Below, one piece after another: positions 16,137 through 25,064 of a DNA stretch of 64,000 nt. The DNA comes from Levilinea sp. (GTDB taxonomy: Bacteria; Chloroflexota; Anaerolineae; Anaerolineales; Anaerolineaceae). The notes under the pieces are model-generated. The model had not been told where the DNA came from. It did not search any database and saw only the letters and a program-made list of their open reading frames with translations. Both the position numbers and the translations under genes were made by a program. Location: assembly GCA_029975215.1 (NCBI GenBank), contig JARKPO010000005.1, forward strand, positions 356,021 through 420,020, in the 5' to 3' direction. Each line of letters opens with the position of its first letter. The stretch's first letter is position 1.

Positions 16137-17468
16137 ATGAGGACTCGACGCATCCTGCAAGGAATTTTCTGGGTGGTGGTGTATCTGGCGCTCACCCTGG
16201 CACCTTTGCTGATCCTGCTGGTGGGGCAGCGCCCTCCCGGCCGGGCTTTGTACCGCGATTTTTCGGTGGCGTTGGGCTTTGCGGGCCTGGCGATGATGGC
16301 CCTGCAGTTTGCCCTGACCGCGCGCTTCCGCTTCTTAAAAGCGCCTTACGGCAGCGACATCGTCTATTTCTTTCACCGCCAAATCTCGCTGGTGGCCTTT
16401 GTCCTGATTTTGGCCCACCCGCTGCTGCTGTTTGTGTTTGACCCGCAGACTCTGACTCTGCTGAATGTGTTCAGCGCTCCCTGGCGGGCGCGCGCGGCGG
16501 TGACGGCCACGCTGGCGCTGATCGCATTGGTGCTCATCAGCATTTTCCGCAAGCAGTGGAAAATTGAATACACCCAATGGCGTATCTGGCACGGCTTTTT
16601 GGCGGCAGCGGCTGTGGGACTGGGGCTGGTTCATGCCGTTTTGGTGGGCTATTACATCAACACCCCTGCCAAACAGGTCTTGTGGGTGGGGTACGGCCTG
16701 TTTTGGGTGGGGCTGCTGGTGTGGGTGCGTGTGATCAAACCGATCATTCTGCTGCGGCGGCCCTATGTGATTGAAGAAGTGCGCCCGGAGCGCGGCAGCG
16801 CCTGGACCCTGGTCATGCGCCCCGACGGCCACCGCGGCTTTCGTTTTCAGCCCGGGCAGTTTGCCTGGATCACGGCGGGCAGCTCGCCCTTTGCGGATGC
16901 GGAACATCCCTTCTCCATCTCCTCCAGCGCCGAAGACCCTCAGCGCCTGAGCATGACCATCAAAGCCCTGGGTGACTTTACCCGAACGGTGAAAGATTTG
17001 AAACCCGGCCAGCGCGTGTATCTGGATGGACCCTTCGGAGCCTTCAGCGTGGACCGCCACCCCCATGCGCGCGGGTTTGTGTTCATCGCCGGGGGGATCG
17101 GCATTACCCCCATGATGAGCATGCTGTCCACCCTGGCTGACCGCGGCGACCGGCGGCCCCTGTGGCTGCTGTACGCCAACCGCGACTGGGAAAGCGTGAC
17201 CTTTCGCGAAGAGATAGAGACCTTACAACAGCGCCTGGATCTGCGGGTGATCCACTTTTTGGAAACTCCCCCATCGGACTGGCAGGGTGAGACGGGCTTC
17301 ATCAATGCAGAAAAGCTGACCCGCCATCTGCCCCCAGAGCGCACCCAAAATATGTACGAAATGTTCATCTGCGGGCCCAAGCCGATGATGGATGCGGTGG
17401 AAAAAGCCCTGGTGGAGATCAAAGTTCCGTTGGGCGATTTCCACTCTGAACGCTTTGATATGGTCTAA
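16137..17468 (+). CDS. Ferric-reductase-like transmembrane flavocytochrome (FRD/NOX family)
   Basis: 443 aa. The N-terminal 210 residues hold about six membrane helices with two His pairs spaced for two b-hemes (FFHRQISLV and LAHPLLL; IWHGFLAA and LVHAVLV). The soluble half has the FAD motif HPFSISSS, GPFGAFS, and an NAD(P)H-binding AGGIGITPMMSML with a terminal CGPKPMMDAVE. It moves electrons from NAD(P)H across the membrane to an acceptor such as Fe(III) or O2. ATG at 16137 sits just after GGGGAGG; ATG at 16125 is an alternative. Co-directional with the P-type ATPase 15 bases upstream and with a 31-codon ORF 17 bases downstream. Confidence 0.87.
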   Translation: MRTRRILQGIFWVVVYLALTLAPLLILLVGQRPPGRALYRDFSVALGFAGLAMMALQFALTARFRFLKAPYGSDIVYFFHRQISLVAFVLILAHPLLLFVFDPQTLTLLNVFSAPWRARAAVTATLALIALVLISIFRKQWKIEYTQWRIWHGFLAAAAVGLGLVHAVLVGYYINTPAKQVLWVGYGLFWVGLLVWVRVIKPIILLRRPYVIEEVRPERGSAWTLVMRPDGHRGFRFQPGQFAWITAGSSPFADAEHPFSISSSAEDPQRLSMTIKALGDFTRTVKDLKPGQRVYLDGPFGAFSVDRHPHARGFVFIAGGIGITPMMSMLSTLADRGDRRPLWLLYANRDWESVTFREEIETLQQRLDLRVIHFLETPPSDWQGETGFINAEKLTRHLPPERTQNMYEMFICGPKPMMDAVEKALVEIKVPLGDFHSERFDMV

Positions 17469-17485
17469 GCCAAGAGGAGGACGAT

Positions 17486-17581
17486 ATGCGGCAGCGTTTT
17501 ACGACCTGGTTGGCGGTGGGCATGGGGGTGGTGATTGTGATTGCGGCGCTGATTTTTGCCCTGGTGCAAAGCATACCCTGA
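17486..17581 (+). CDS. 31-residue single-span membrane peptide
   Basis: The ORF opens with ATG at 17486 and a strong AGAGGAGG ribosome site six bases upstream, 17 bases after the flavocytochrome stop. The product starts MRQRFTTW, then has an uninterrupted hydrophobic helix (LAVGMGVVIVIAALIFAL), and ends VQSIP. The positive N-terminus and short tail suggest N-in topology. Small one-helix subunits often accompany membrane redox complexes, so it may be an accessory subunit of the flavocytochrome. It is unrecognised as a family. The good ribosome site and fully apolar helix argue against chance. Confidence 0.6.
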   Translation: MRQRFTTWLAVGMGVVIVIAALIFALVQSIP

Positions 17582-17617
17582 GCCGCGGCCTGGTGCACCT
17601 CACAAATGTATGCGGCC

Positions 17618-17971
17618 TCACCCCTGGGGCGTGGGGTCGTTTTCTTGTTCCGCCACCTCCGCCAGTTCGTTGCGCGTGAGCTGCTGCGCGGGGATGCCCA
17701 GGCGGAAGGCGGCTGAGGCGATGGCATGTGAGGCCACCGGCGCGGCCAGCAGGAGCAGCCCGATGAGGACAATATCTTTACCCGGGGAGACTGGCGTCCA
17801 GAACAGACCCGCCACGAGCAGCAGCACCACCCCAAACACGCTGACTTTGCCGGTGGCATGCAGGCGGGTATACACATCCGGCAGACGGATGAAGCCGATG
17901 ACACCGATGACGGAGAAGGCTGTGCCAATCAGCACCGCCAGGATCACGATCACACCAAAAAGAGTTTCCAT
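17618..17971 (-). CDS. mrpG: Na+/H+ antiporter subunit MrpG (MnhG/PhaG)
   Basis: 117 aa, three predicted helices. The signature GVIGFIRLPDVYTRLHATGKVSVFG of MnhG is clear. Start ATG at 17969-17971 follows AAGGTG; a GTG nine bases upstream is an alternative. It is the last gene of the mrp operon, 15 bases after mrpF, and its stop faces the flavocytochrome/small-peptide stop convergently. MrpG is a small structural subunit needed for assembly of the antiporter. Confidence 0.92.
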   Translation of the reverse strand: METLFGVIVILAVLIGTAFSVIGVIGFIRLPDVYTRLHATGKVSVFGVVLLLVAGLFWTPVSPGKDIVLIGLLLLAAPVASHAIASAAFRLGIPAQQLTRNELAEVAEQENDPTPQG

Positions 17972-17986
17972 CGCCGTCACCTTATC

Positions 17987-18265
17987 TTATAAAACGCGCT
18001 GATCGGCCAGATATTTGGCCAGCACGATCGAAGCCATGAAGCCCAGAGCGGCCAGCCCCAGGGCTACGTCAAAATAGATGCTGGTGCGTTCGATCAACGC
18101 GATCAGCACCAGCACCGCCAGGGCCAGAGTCCCCACCAGATCGGCGCCGATCAGGCGGTCAATCACATTTTGGCCGCGCCACACGCGCCAAACGCACACG
18201 CCGGTGAGGATGATGTGTACGGCCAGCGAGAAAACCAACGTGCGTTCCACCCAGATTTCGATCAC
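17987..18265 (-). CDS. mrpF: Na+/H+ antiporter subunit MrpF
   Basis: 92 aa, three predicted helices. The conserved WRGQNVIDRLIGADLVGTLAL of MnhF/MrpF is present, including the Asp in the second helix implicated in sodium transfer in the family. GTG start overlapping the mrpE stop by 4 bases (GTGA). Confidence 0.92.
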   Translation of the reverse strand: MIEIWVERTLVFSLAVHIILTGVCVWRVWRGQNVIDRLIGADLVGTLALAVLVLIALIERTSIYFDVALGLAALGFMASIVLAKYLADQRVL

Positions 18266-18768
18266 GACGCCTCCCTGGTTTCACTGCCTTCACCGAGGAT
18301 GGTTTTAAGCATGGCGCGGTGCTGGCGCAGCAACTCAACGCGCTGGGCCACCGACAGGCTCATATCCAGACAGTGGGTGTACATGCCGCCCTGCTCGTCA
18401 ATGGCTATCACCAGTTCTCCGGGGGTGAGGGTGATGGCATGGGCGCTGAGGGCGGAGATCAAATCAGACTGCTCTTCGCAGGGAATTTTCAAGATGGCGG
18501 GCTGAATGGGAAGTTTGGGGTTCAGCACAATGCGCGCCACCTGGATGCCGCTGCGGATCATATCCACCAGGAGGATCCCCAGGTAGCGCAGCAGGGTCCA
18601 CAGAGCCAGCGGTAGGGTTTGAATGCGTTCGGGGCGCTGCCCCATGCGCAGCAGCAGCATGATCCCCAGGGCGATGAGGGCGGCGGCGATCAGGTTGCTG
18701 GTGACCAGACTGCCGCTGAGGGCCAGATAGACACCGGCCAGCAGAAAAAAGGTCAAAATGCTGCCCAT
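18262..18768 (-). CDS. mrpE: Na+/H+ antiporter subunit MrpE
   Basis: 168 aa. Two or three N-terminal helices are followed by a cytoplasmic domain with VARIVLNPKLPIQPAIL and HAITLTPGELVIAIDEQ, the usual MnhE pattern. Its ATG immediately follows the mrpD stop, with AGGAGG inside the end of mrpD, so translation is coupled. MrpE is a non-transporting subunit needed for full antiport in the complex. Confidence 0.92.
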   Translation of the reverse strand: MGSILTFFLLAGVYLALSGSLVTSNLIAAALIALGIMLLLRMGQRPERIQTLPLALWTLLRYLGILLVDMIRSGIQVARIVLNPKLPIQPAILKIPCEEQSDLISALSAHAITLTPGELVIAIDEQGGMYTHCLDMSLSVAQRVELLRQHRAMLKTILGEGSETREAS

Positions 18769-20256
18769 TTAACCTCCTAAAACCAGGGCGATGTAGGCGG
18801 CGGGGTTGAGCATCCACGTCACCGCCTGCATGCAAAGGTTGACGAACGGTTCGGCCCAGATGCCGAGCACCAAGGAGAGACTCACCAGGACGGCAGGGGC
18901 CAGCAGGCGGTCGCCCCCTGCTTTGGGCTTGATCTCACCCTGGGCGGGCAGCCACCAGATGTTGCGGTAGGCGCGGGCCACGTACACCAGCGAAAACAGG
19001 CTGCCCGCGGCCAGCCCGGCCAGCGTCCAACCGTCCCCCAGCGCCAGGCCGCTGCGCAGCAAAGTCAGCTTGCTAATGAATCCATTGGTGGGGGGAATGC
19101 CGGCCAGGGCCAGCCCGCCCAGCAGGAACAGCGCGCCGCCCAGGGGGGTGAATTTGCCCACCCCGCGCAGCGCGCTGAAGGCGGCGGATTTGACCGGCGC
19201 GCGGCTGGCCGTGGCTCCGGCGATCATCAGCAGGGCCGATTTGATGAGGCTGTGGTTGATGATGAAAATCAGGGCAGCCGTCAGCGCCAGGGGCGTGCCC
19301 CACCCGATGCCCACCAGGATGAAGCCGATCTGCCCCAGGGTGGAATAAGCCAGCATGCGCTTGGCGTGCTGCGCGCCCACGGCGGTCAGCCCGCCGAAGA
19401 TCACCCCTACCAGACCAGCGGCGATGAGAAAGGCGCGCAGTTCCGCGGCGAAGGGCACAAACCACAGGGTGGTCATGCGCAGCAGGCCGTACACGCCCAC
19501 CTTGACCACCACCGAAGACAGCATGGCGCTGATGGCGGTAGGAGAGACAGTGTGAAAATCGGGCTGCCAGAAATGGAAGGGTGCCACGGCGCTTTTCACC
19601 AGGAAAAACACCACCAAACAGGCGGCGGCCACCCCCGTCAGCGGGCGGGTGGGGTCGGCAGCGATGCGCGCGGAAAGATCAGCCAGGTTGAGAGTCCCAT
19701 AGGAGACGTACAGGCTGCCCGCCGCCACCAACAGGAACAGGGAGGCCAGCAGACTGATGAGGAAATACTTGTAGGCCGCCTCCAGCCCCAGGGGGTCATC
19801 CGAGATGGCGGTGAGGGCCGCCCCGGAGATGACCAGCAGCTCCGCGAATACGAACAGGTTAAACAGGTCGCCGGTGAGGAACACACCGGTCAGGCCGGTG
19901 GAGAGGGTCAGGAAGAGGGGGTAGAAGGTGGGATAGCGCGAGCAGCGGTCGTTGCAGCCCAGGGCGTAGATGAAGCCTGTGGACAGCACCGCCTGGGCCA
20001 TGACCACGAACAGCGCGGAGGTCAGATCTGCCGTCAGGCTGATGCCGTAAGGGGCGGCCCACCCGCCCAGTTGGGCCACCTGCGGCCCGTGAGCGTACAC
20101 GCGCGCCAGCAGGTACAGGCTGGCGGCCAGGGCGGTGAGGATGACGCCCAGCGAGCCGTAAGCCTGAACACGGCGGTGGTGGCGCAGCAGCAGCCCCACG
20201 GCGGCCCCGGCCAGGGGGATGATGACGGGAAACAGCACCCATTGCGGTTGGTTCAT
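18769..20256 (-). CDS. mrpD: Na+/H+ antiporter subunit MrpD (NuoN/NuoM-like)
   Basis: 495 aa, about 14 predicted helices. It has the proton-channel features of complex I antiporter subunits: AELLVISGAALTAIS with the helix 5 Glu, KSAVAPFHFWQPDFHTVSPT and the KR-containing AKRMLAYSTLGQIGFI. It pairs with MrpA to carry protons and Na+ in opposite directions. Six bases separate it from mrpC. Confidence 0.94.
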   Translation of the reverse strand: MNQPQWVLFPVIIPLAGAAVGLLLRHHRRVQAYGSLGVILTALAASLYLLARVYAHGPQVAQLGGWAAPYGISLTADLTSALFVVMAQAVLSTGFIYALGCNDRCSRYPTFYPLFLTLSTGLTGVFLTGDLFNLFVFAELLVISGAALTAISDDPLGLEAAYKYFLISLLASLFLLVAAGSLYVSYGTLNLADLSARIAADPTRPLTGVAAACLVVFFLVKSAVAPFHFWQPDFHTVSPTAISAMLSSVVVKVGVYGLLRMTTLWFVPFAAELRAFLIAAGLVGVIFGGLTAVGAQHAKRMLAYSTLGQIGFILVGIGWGTPLALTAALIFIINHSLIKSALLMIAGATASRAPVKSAAFSALRGVGKFTPLGGALFLLGGLALAGIPPTNGFISKLTLLRSGLALGDGWTLAGLAAGSLFSLVYVARAYRNIWWLPAQGEIKPKAGGDRLLAPAVLVSLSLVLGIWAEPFVNLCMQAVTWMLNPAAYIALVLGG

Positions 20257-20261
20257 GGGCC

Positions 20262-20594
20262 TTATCCTTTCAACTGGCTGACGTCATCGCTGTCGCCGGA
20301 GCGGTAGCGGTGGACGATGCCGGAGAGCATGGCGGTGATGAAAGCAAAGCCGCCCATGCTGATGACCACGGCGGTGAGCACCAGGGCTTGCGGCAGAGCG
20401 TCGCTGTGCTGCAGCGGGTCGCCCACATAGGCGGGGACCAGGCCGCGGTAGGCGCCGGTGGACAGCAGGAACAGGTTGATGGCGTTGGAAAGGATGATCA
20501 GCCCCACGGCAGAGCGGATCAGGTTGCGGCGCAAAAATTGATACAGCCCAAGCGCGAACAGCAGGCCGATGGCAAGAGCGGTGAGCAGTTCCAT
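20262..20594 (-). CDS. mrpC: Na+/H+ antiporter subunit MrpC (NuoK-like)
   Basis: 110 aa with three predicted helices. The segment LIRSAVGLIILSNAINLFLL is the NuoK/MrpC core and GDPLQHSDALPQALVLTAVVIS is the diagnostic MrpC sequence. It starts four bases after the mrpA stop, with GGAGG spanning the junction. Confidence 0.94.
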   Translation of the reverse strand: MELLTALAIGLLFALGLYQFLRRNLIRSAVGLIILSNAINLFLLSTGAYRGLVPAYVGDPLQHSDALPQALVLTAVVISMGGFAFITAMLSGIVHRYRSGDSDDVSQLKG

Positions 20595-20597
20595 AGG

Positions 20598-23483
20598 TTA
20601 GCCTCCTTGCCGGGGGTCGGCTTCTTCCCCAAAGGCCAGCGTGTCTAACATGCGCGCTGCGCTGCCCAAGACCACCAGGAAGATGCCGACTTCGAAAAAG
20701 AAAGAGGTGCTGAGGGCAAAACCAGGGGGCAGACTCAGCCCCCACAGTTCGCCAAAGTCCACCGCGCTCAAGAACGACCCGCCGATCCAGGCTCCCAGGG
20801 ACGCGGAAACCAGCACGGTGAGCAAACCCGCGGCCACCAGGGGGGTGGGATGCAGCCAGGGCAGGCGGCGGCGGGCTTCGCGGTTGCCGTAGACGATGTG
20901 CCACAGGCCGGTTGCGAGGGCCACCATCACCCCCGCGGTGAAGCCGTCGCCGGGCTGGTCGTGGCCGTACATCATATGCACCACAGCGATGACCATCGAG
21001 AGCGGCAGAATGGCGTCCGTCAGCAGCCGCACCAGGGCCGAAGGCCTCTGGCCGCCGATGCCCATCAGGAAGGAGCGGTGGGGTTTTACGTCCGCGGGCA
21101 TTTCATGCGCGGCGCGGTACAGGCCCAGCCCTCGCCGCAGCAGGGTGTAAACCCCCAGGCTGGCCACGGCGAAGACGGTGATTTCGATCAGCGTATCAAA
21201 CCCGCGGAAATCCAGCACAATGGCCCCCACCACGTCGCGAGCGCCGGTGAGGGGTTTGGCGTTGGCCTCATAGAAGGGGGTCACCAGCGAAACGCGCGGG
21301 CGCGAGGTCAGGCTGATCAGCGTAACCGCAGCCATCCACAGGCCGCCCGCGGCCGCCAGCAGAGCATCGCGCAGCGAGCCAGAGGCCGTGCGGCGGTCGT
21401 TGGCCTGCTCACGCAGGGGACGGGGGATGCGGCGCAGGGCCAGGATGAGGATGGTGGTGACCAGCAGATCCACCACAATCTGCACCAGGGCCACATCCGG
21501 CGCGGGTTCCAGCGCAAAGAGGACCGCCACGCTGAGCCCCGAAGCACCCAACGCCAGAACGGCCATCAGATCGCGCTGCAAAAAGACGCTGGCGGCGGAG
21601 GCGCCCACCACCAGCAGCAGGGCAAACAGGCGCAGCACCCCCAGCCCGCCCGCCAGGTCGGGGGTGGGGACGGCCAGGGACTGGAAGACGATGGGCTGAC
21701 GCAGCAGGGCGTAGGTTACCAAGAGGCTGGATGCGGCCAGCATCACCGCCAGGTAGCGGCGCAGTTTGCCGCTTTGCGTGCGCAGGGAGATCGCCGCGGC
21801 GCGGTCCAGCAGGCGCAAGGCGGCGCGGGCCGGGGTTTCCAGGTTGGGGCGGCCGGCCCAGGCCGAGAAAAATTCCTGATCCGCGATGACTCTGGAACGG
21901 CGGTAGAAAAGGAACAGCCCCAGGCTGACGGCGATGACGCTGAGCACCAGGGGCGGGTTAATGCCCGTCCACAACGCCAAAGAGACCTTTACCGGCCCGC
22001 CGAAGGCTGCGCTGGCGGCAGAGGCCAAAAAAGCCGCCACCGGTTCCGGCTCGGGCAGGCTGGTGAGCAGCACCGAAAGCCCGGCGGGTACGGCGCACAA
22101 GGCCGCCACAGGCCAGGCCAAAGGCCGCGCTGGGGGTTGGGCGGCGGGACGTTCGCCGAAGAAGGTGTCAACCACAAAGCGCCCGGCCTGGGCCAGAATC
22201 AAAGCTCCGGCGATGACGGTGCTGGCGGTGAAGACCGTGCCGGTGACGGGCGGGATATTGGGGTGGGTGACGGCGGCCAGCAGGGTTTCTTTGGCCAGAA
22301 AGCCGAACAGGGGCGGCAGCCCAGCCATGCTCAGACCGGCAACGACGGCTGCCAGACCCAACCCGCGGTGGGTTTTCCACAGGCCGCCCAGCTTTGTCAG
22401 ATCGCGGGTTCCGGCCGCCAGGTCCACGGCGCCGGCGGTGAGAAACAGCGCGCTTTTATACAGGGCGTGGGCGGTGACGCCGATGACAAAGCCTTTGAAG
22501 GCGACCGGGCTATCCTGCCCCAGCAGCATCATCAGCACCCCCAGTTGGCTGATAGTGGAGTAAGCCAGCAAGGCTTTCAGATCGCGCTGGCGCAGGCCTA
22601 GCCAGGCCCCGGTCAGCAGGGTGATCATGCCCGTCAGGCTGAACAGCCAGAACCACAAATCGGTGCCGCCCAGGGCGGGGTTCAGCCGGGCGACCAGATA
22701 CAGGCCAGCTTTGACCATGGTGGCCGAGTGCAGGAAGGCGCTGGCGGGGGTGGGCGCGCTCATGGCCCCCGGCAGCCAGAAATGGAAGGGGAATTGGGCA
22801 CTTTTGGTGAAGGCTCCCAGGGCGATGAGCACCAGGGCCAGCGGGTAGTGCGCGTGGGCGCGCAAGGCGGGGCCAGAGGCCAGTATCACGCTCAGGCGTG
22901 TGCTGCCGGCCATCTCGGCCAGGAGCAGCAGGCCAAACAGCAGCGCCAAGCCGCCCCCGCCGGTGATCCAAAAGGCGCGCAAGGCCCCGCGGCGGGCGGC
23001 CTCATCCTTGTGCTTAAAGCCCACCAGCAGAAAGGAAACCACACTGGTGCCTTCCCAAAAGATGAACAGGGTGATGACATCCCCGGCCAGCACCAGTCCC
23101 AGCATGGCAGCTGTGAAGAGCATCAGCAGGCTGAAAAAGCGTGGCGCGTCTTCGGGGTGATCTGCAAAGTAATATCCGGCGTACAGCACCACCAGCACGC
23201 CGATGCCGCTGATCAGCAGGGCAAACAAGGCCCCCAGGCCGTCTAAGAGGAAGGCGGCCTCCAGCCCCAACGAAGGCATCCACGGCAGGTTCAATCGCAG
23301 CGGGATTCCGGCGGTGATGCGCGGCAGCACAGCGGCCACGCTGAGGAAGGCAGCCAGCGGCGCCAGAGACACCAGCAGACCTAAACGCACAGATGAGCGT
23401 ACAGAACGAGCCCACAGGCTCACCCCCAGGGCGGCGAGCAAACAGAAGAGGGGCGCGAAGAAGACCCACGCCAAAAAATTCAT
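20598..23483 (-). CDS. mrpA: Na+/H+ antiporter subunit MrpA with fused MrpB domain
   Basis: 961 aa, more than 20 predicted helices. Residues 1-500 are the NuoL-like channel: PFHFWLPGAMSAPTPASAFL, then HSATMVKAGLYLVARL, then LLAYSTISQLGVLMMLL. The middle segment is the MrpA-specific NuoJ-like region. The last 140 residues match MrpB: MMYGHDQPGDGFTAGVMVAL. No separate mrpB gene exists, so A and B are one chain, as known for some Mrp operons. ATG at 23481-23483 has AGAGGATGGG upstream; the frame open to 23558 is less likely. It is the first gene of mrpACDEFG. The complex exchanges cytoplasmic Na+ for external H+. Confidence 0.93.
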   Translation of the reverse strand: MNFLAWVFFAPLFCLLAALGVSLWARSVRSSVRLGLLVSLAPLAAFLSVAAVLPRITAGIPLRLNLPWMPSLGLEAAFLLDGLGALFALLISGIGVLVVLYAGYYFADHPEDAPRFFSLLMLFTAAMLGLVLAGDVITLFIFWEGTSVVSFLLVGFKHKDEAARRGALRAFWITGGGGLALLFGLLLLAEMAGSTRLSVILASGPALRAHAHYPLALVLIALGAFTKSAQFPFHFWLPGAMSAPTPASAFLHSATMVKAGLYLVARLNPALGGTDLWFWLFSLTGMITLLTGAWLGLRQRDLKALLAYSTISQLGVLMMLLGQDSPVAFKGFVIGVTAHALYKSALFLTAGAVDLAAGTRDLTKLGGLWKTHRGLGLAAVVAGLSMAGLPPLFGFLAKETLLAAVTHPNIPPVTGTVFTASTVIAGALILAQAGRFVVDTFFGERPAAQPPARPLAWPVAALCAVPAGLSVLLTSLPEPEPVAAFLASAASAAFGGPVKVSLALWTGINPPLVLSVIAVSLGLFLFYRRSRVIADQEFFSAWAGRPNLETPARAALRLLDRAAAISLRTQSGKLRRYLAVMLAASSLLVTYALLRQPIVFQSLAVPTPDLAGGLGVLRLFALLLVVGASAASVFLQRDLMAVLALGASGLSVAVLFALEPAPDVALVQIVVDLLVTTILILALRRIPRPLREQANDRRTASGSLRDALLAAAGGLWMAAVTLISLTSRPRVSLVTPFYEANAKPLTGARDVVGAIVLDFRGFDTLIEITVFAVASLGVYTLLRRGLGLYRAAHEMPADVKPHRSFLMGIGGQRPSALVRLLTDAILPLSMVIAVVHMMYGHDQPGDGFTAGVMVALATGLWHIVYGNREARRRLPWLHPTPLVAAGLLTVLVSASLGAWIGGSFLSAVDFGELWGLSLPPGFALSTSFFFEVGIFLVVLGSAARMLDTLAFGEEADPRQGG

Positions 23484-23562
23484 ATTCCCATCCTCTCTAA
23501 ATGATGACGGCGGCGTTTCGATGGTGGTCAGGCCGGCCGTTTCAAACCGTTCCTCCATTTTA

Positions 23563-23607
23563 TTAAATCAGGCTGGGGTGGTAATCACCCACCCCAGCTT
23601 GATTTAA
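23563..23607. terminator. Long hairpin between mrpA and the site-2 protease gene
   Basis: A 19-bp stem (23563-23581 with 23589-23607, one G-T pair) with a seven-base loop lies just downstream of the minus-strand protease gene and upstream of mrpA. The base of the stem is A/T-rich and supplies a short U run, but there is no long T-tract. It may terminate the protease transcript or insulate mrpA. Confidence 0.5.
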
Positions 23608-23638
23608 GGCTGTGCGATGAGCTTCTTATATTATAGGG

Positions 23639-24763
23639 TCATATGCCCAGTTCGGCGCGCAGGCGTAGATAGTTTTGGATGCGTTCGCGCGACAGCCAGC
23701 CCAGAATTTGATTTTCGGCGAGGACAGGAGCCTGCGACAGACTGCTTTCATCCATTTTTTGCAGCGCGCTGAGCAGCTCGGCCTGAGGTGAGAGCACCAG
23801 CAAGCTCTCTCGCGGCGACATGAGCTGCCCCACGGTGACGACCGGCCAGGCGGCCCGCGGCACGCGCACAATATCTTCCAGCGTCACCCAGCCGCGGATG
23901 CCGTTGCCCAGGCTGTCGGTGACCAGCAGAACGCGCTGGCTGCCGCTGAGGACGTGTTCGCGCACCACCTGTTCCAGGGTGTGGTGGGCGGCCGCGCTGT
24001 CGACGCGGCGGTCCATCACCTCGGCCACAGTCAGTCCGCGCAGGGTCTCCTGCAGGCTGGTTTGGGCCTTGCTGGAGGCAGCCGCGTTGCGCAGGAACCA
24101 GCCGATGAAGATCAGCCACAGGCCGTTGAAGGCGCCGCCGGTGAGCAGCGAGAACAACCCCACGCCCATGAACGCGTAGCCCACCCACTGCCCGCCGGTA
24201 GAAGCCATCTGCGTGGCGCGGGCGAAGCTGCCGGTGCGCATCCACACCAGAGCGCGGAAAATGCGGCCGCCGTCCAGGGGGAAGCCGGGGATGAGGTTGA
24301 AGACCGCCAGCATCAGGTTAATGCGCGCCAGCCAGGCGGCTGGAACAGACGCTTCAGCCAGCCAGCCCTGGGTGAGGAAAGCTGCCGCGCCGAAGATCCC
24401 CGCCAGGGCCAGGCTGACGGCGGGGCCGGCGGCAGCGATGCGCAGCTCGGCTCCGGGGCTTTGCGGGTCGCGGGTAATTTCTGCCACGCCGCCGAACAGG
24501 AACAGGGTCACCCCGCGTACAGGAACCTGATTGCGCAGGGCAAAGTACACATGCCCCAGCTCATGCAGCAGCACCGAGGCGGCAAACAGCAGACCGGCCG
24601 CGGCACCCAGCGCCCAGCGCAGGGCAGGGGCAGCCTCCGGCAGGCTTTCTGCCAGCACGCCACCGGCCAATGACCAGGTGACCAACCCAAAGATGATGAA
24701 CCAACTGAGATCCAGACGAACGGGAACTTTCCAGATCGTCGCGATTTGTATGCCGTTTCTCAT
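23639..24763 (-). CDS. Site-2 protease family zinc metalloprotease (M50) with CBS pair
   Basis: 374 aa. Residues 1-220 form the intramembrane protease: HELGH (zinc ligands and catalytic Glu) near residue 67 and NLIPGFPLDGGR near 158, the second zinc-binding site. The last 130 residues hold two CBS motifs (LTVAEVMDRR, VTLEDIVRVP, VGQLMSPRESLLVL, ILGWLSRERI), which bind adenine nucleotides in related proteins and could gate activity by energy charge. The Rv2625c/MJ0392-type architecture is well known; the cleaved substrate, often an anti-sigma factor, is not. It is a single-gene unit with its own promoter. Confidence 0.93.
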   Translation of the reverse strand: MRNGIQIATIWKVPVRLDLSWFIIFGLVTWSLAGGVLAESLPEAAPALRWALGAAAGLLFAASVLLHELGHVYFALRNQVPVRGVTLFLFGGVAEITRDPQSPGAELRIAAAGPAVSLALAGIFGAAAFLTQGWLAEASVPAAWLARINLMLAVFNLIPGFPLDGGRIFRALVWMRTGSFARATQMASTGGQWVGYAFMGVGLFSLLTGGAFNGLWLIFIGWFLRNAAASSKAQTSLQETLRGLTVAEVMDRRVDSAAAHHTLEQVVREHVLSGSQRVLLVTDSLGNGIRGWVTLEDIVRVPRAAWPVVTVGQLMSPRESLLVLSPQAELLSALQKMDESSLSQAPVLAENQILGWLSRERIQNYLRLRAELGI

Positions 24764-24839
24764 TTCCTGCCTCCTTTCGAGGTACTGAACCCAAAAGTTT
24801 CAACCGTTAAGGGTTTGAATATTTATCTTAATTTTCATA

Positions 24840-24868
24840 ATAATAACGGATGCAAAATGGAAATACAA
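24840..24868 (-). promoter_or_regulatory. Promoter of the site-2 protease gene
   Basis: On the minus strand TTGTAT (24863-24868), a 17-base spacer and TATTAT (24840-24845) are found, with a leader of about 70 bases and an AAAGGAGG ribosome site before the ATG. Confidence 0.6.
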
Positions 24869-24890
24869 GATAATATGGGGCGAATTTATA

Positions 24891-24910
24891 CATTTCTTAT
24901 ACAAGAAATG
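24891..24910. promoter_or_regulatory. Perfect palindrome upstream of the site-2 protease promoter
   Basis: CATTTCTT and AAGAAATG flank a four-base ATAC spacer in the divergent region between the protease gene and purD. It lies 22 bases upstream of the protease -35. The size and symmetry fit a dimeric regulator site; no protein is assigned. Confidence 0.4.
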
Positions 24911-24948
24911 GATTCAAGCCTTCACCCCTCAGCGCTGGTGCTTGCCGC

Positions 24949-24998
24949 AAAAGCCGGGGCCGCACGGCGGCCCCAAACCTGGGCGGCCTCTGGCTTTT
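24949..24998 (+). other. Stable branched hairpin upstream of purD
   Basis: An outer pair AAAAGCC/GGCTTTT (24949-24955 with 24992-24998) encloses a perfect 8-bp GC stem with a three-base loop (24956-24974) plus 17 unpaired bases. The approximately 300-base gap between the protease and purD genes otherwise holds the protease promoter, one palindrome and a weak extended -10 (TGGTACAAC, 25015-25023). I do not recognise a known riboswitch class. Because the weak -10 lies downstream of it, it may be a terminator or insulator rather than part of the purD leader. Confidence 0.35.
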
Positions 24999-25064
24999 CA
25001 GACCCTCGAATCTATGGTACAACGGTGCGTAAGTGGTACATTATCTCCTGCGGAGGGATCGATC

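Noticed and set aside
20850..22601. 583-codon open frame on the plus strand
   Set aside because: Fully antisense to mrpA/B, whose product is a clear conserved antiporter. The translation is Gln/Gly/His-rich low complexity, as expected from a GC-rich complementary frame.
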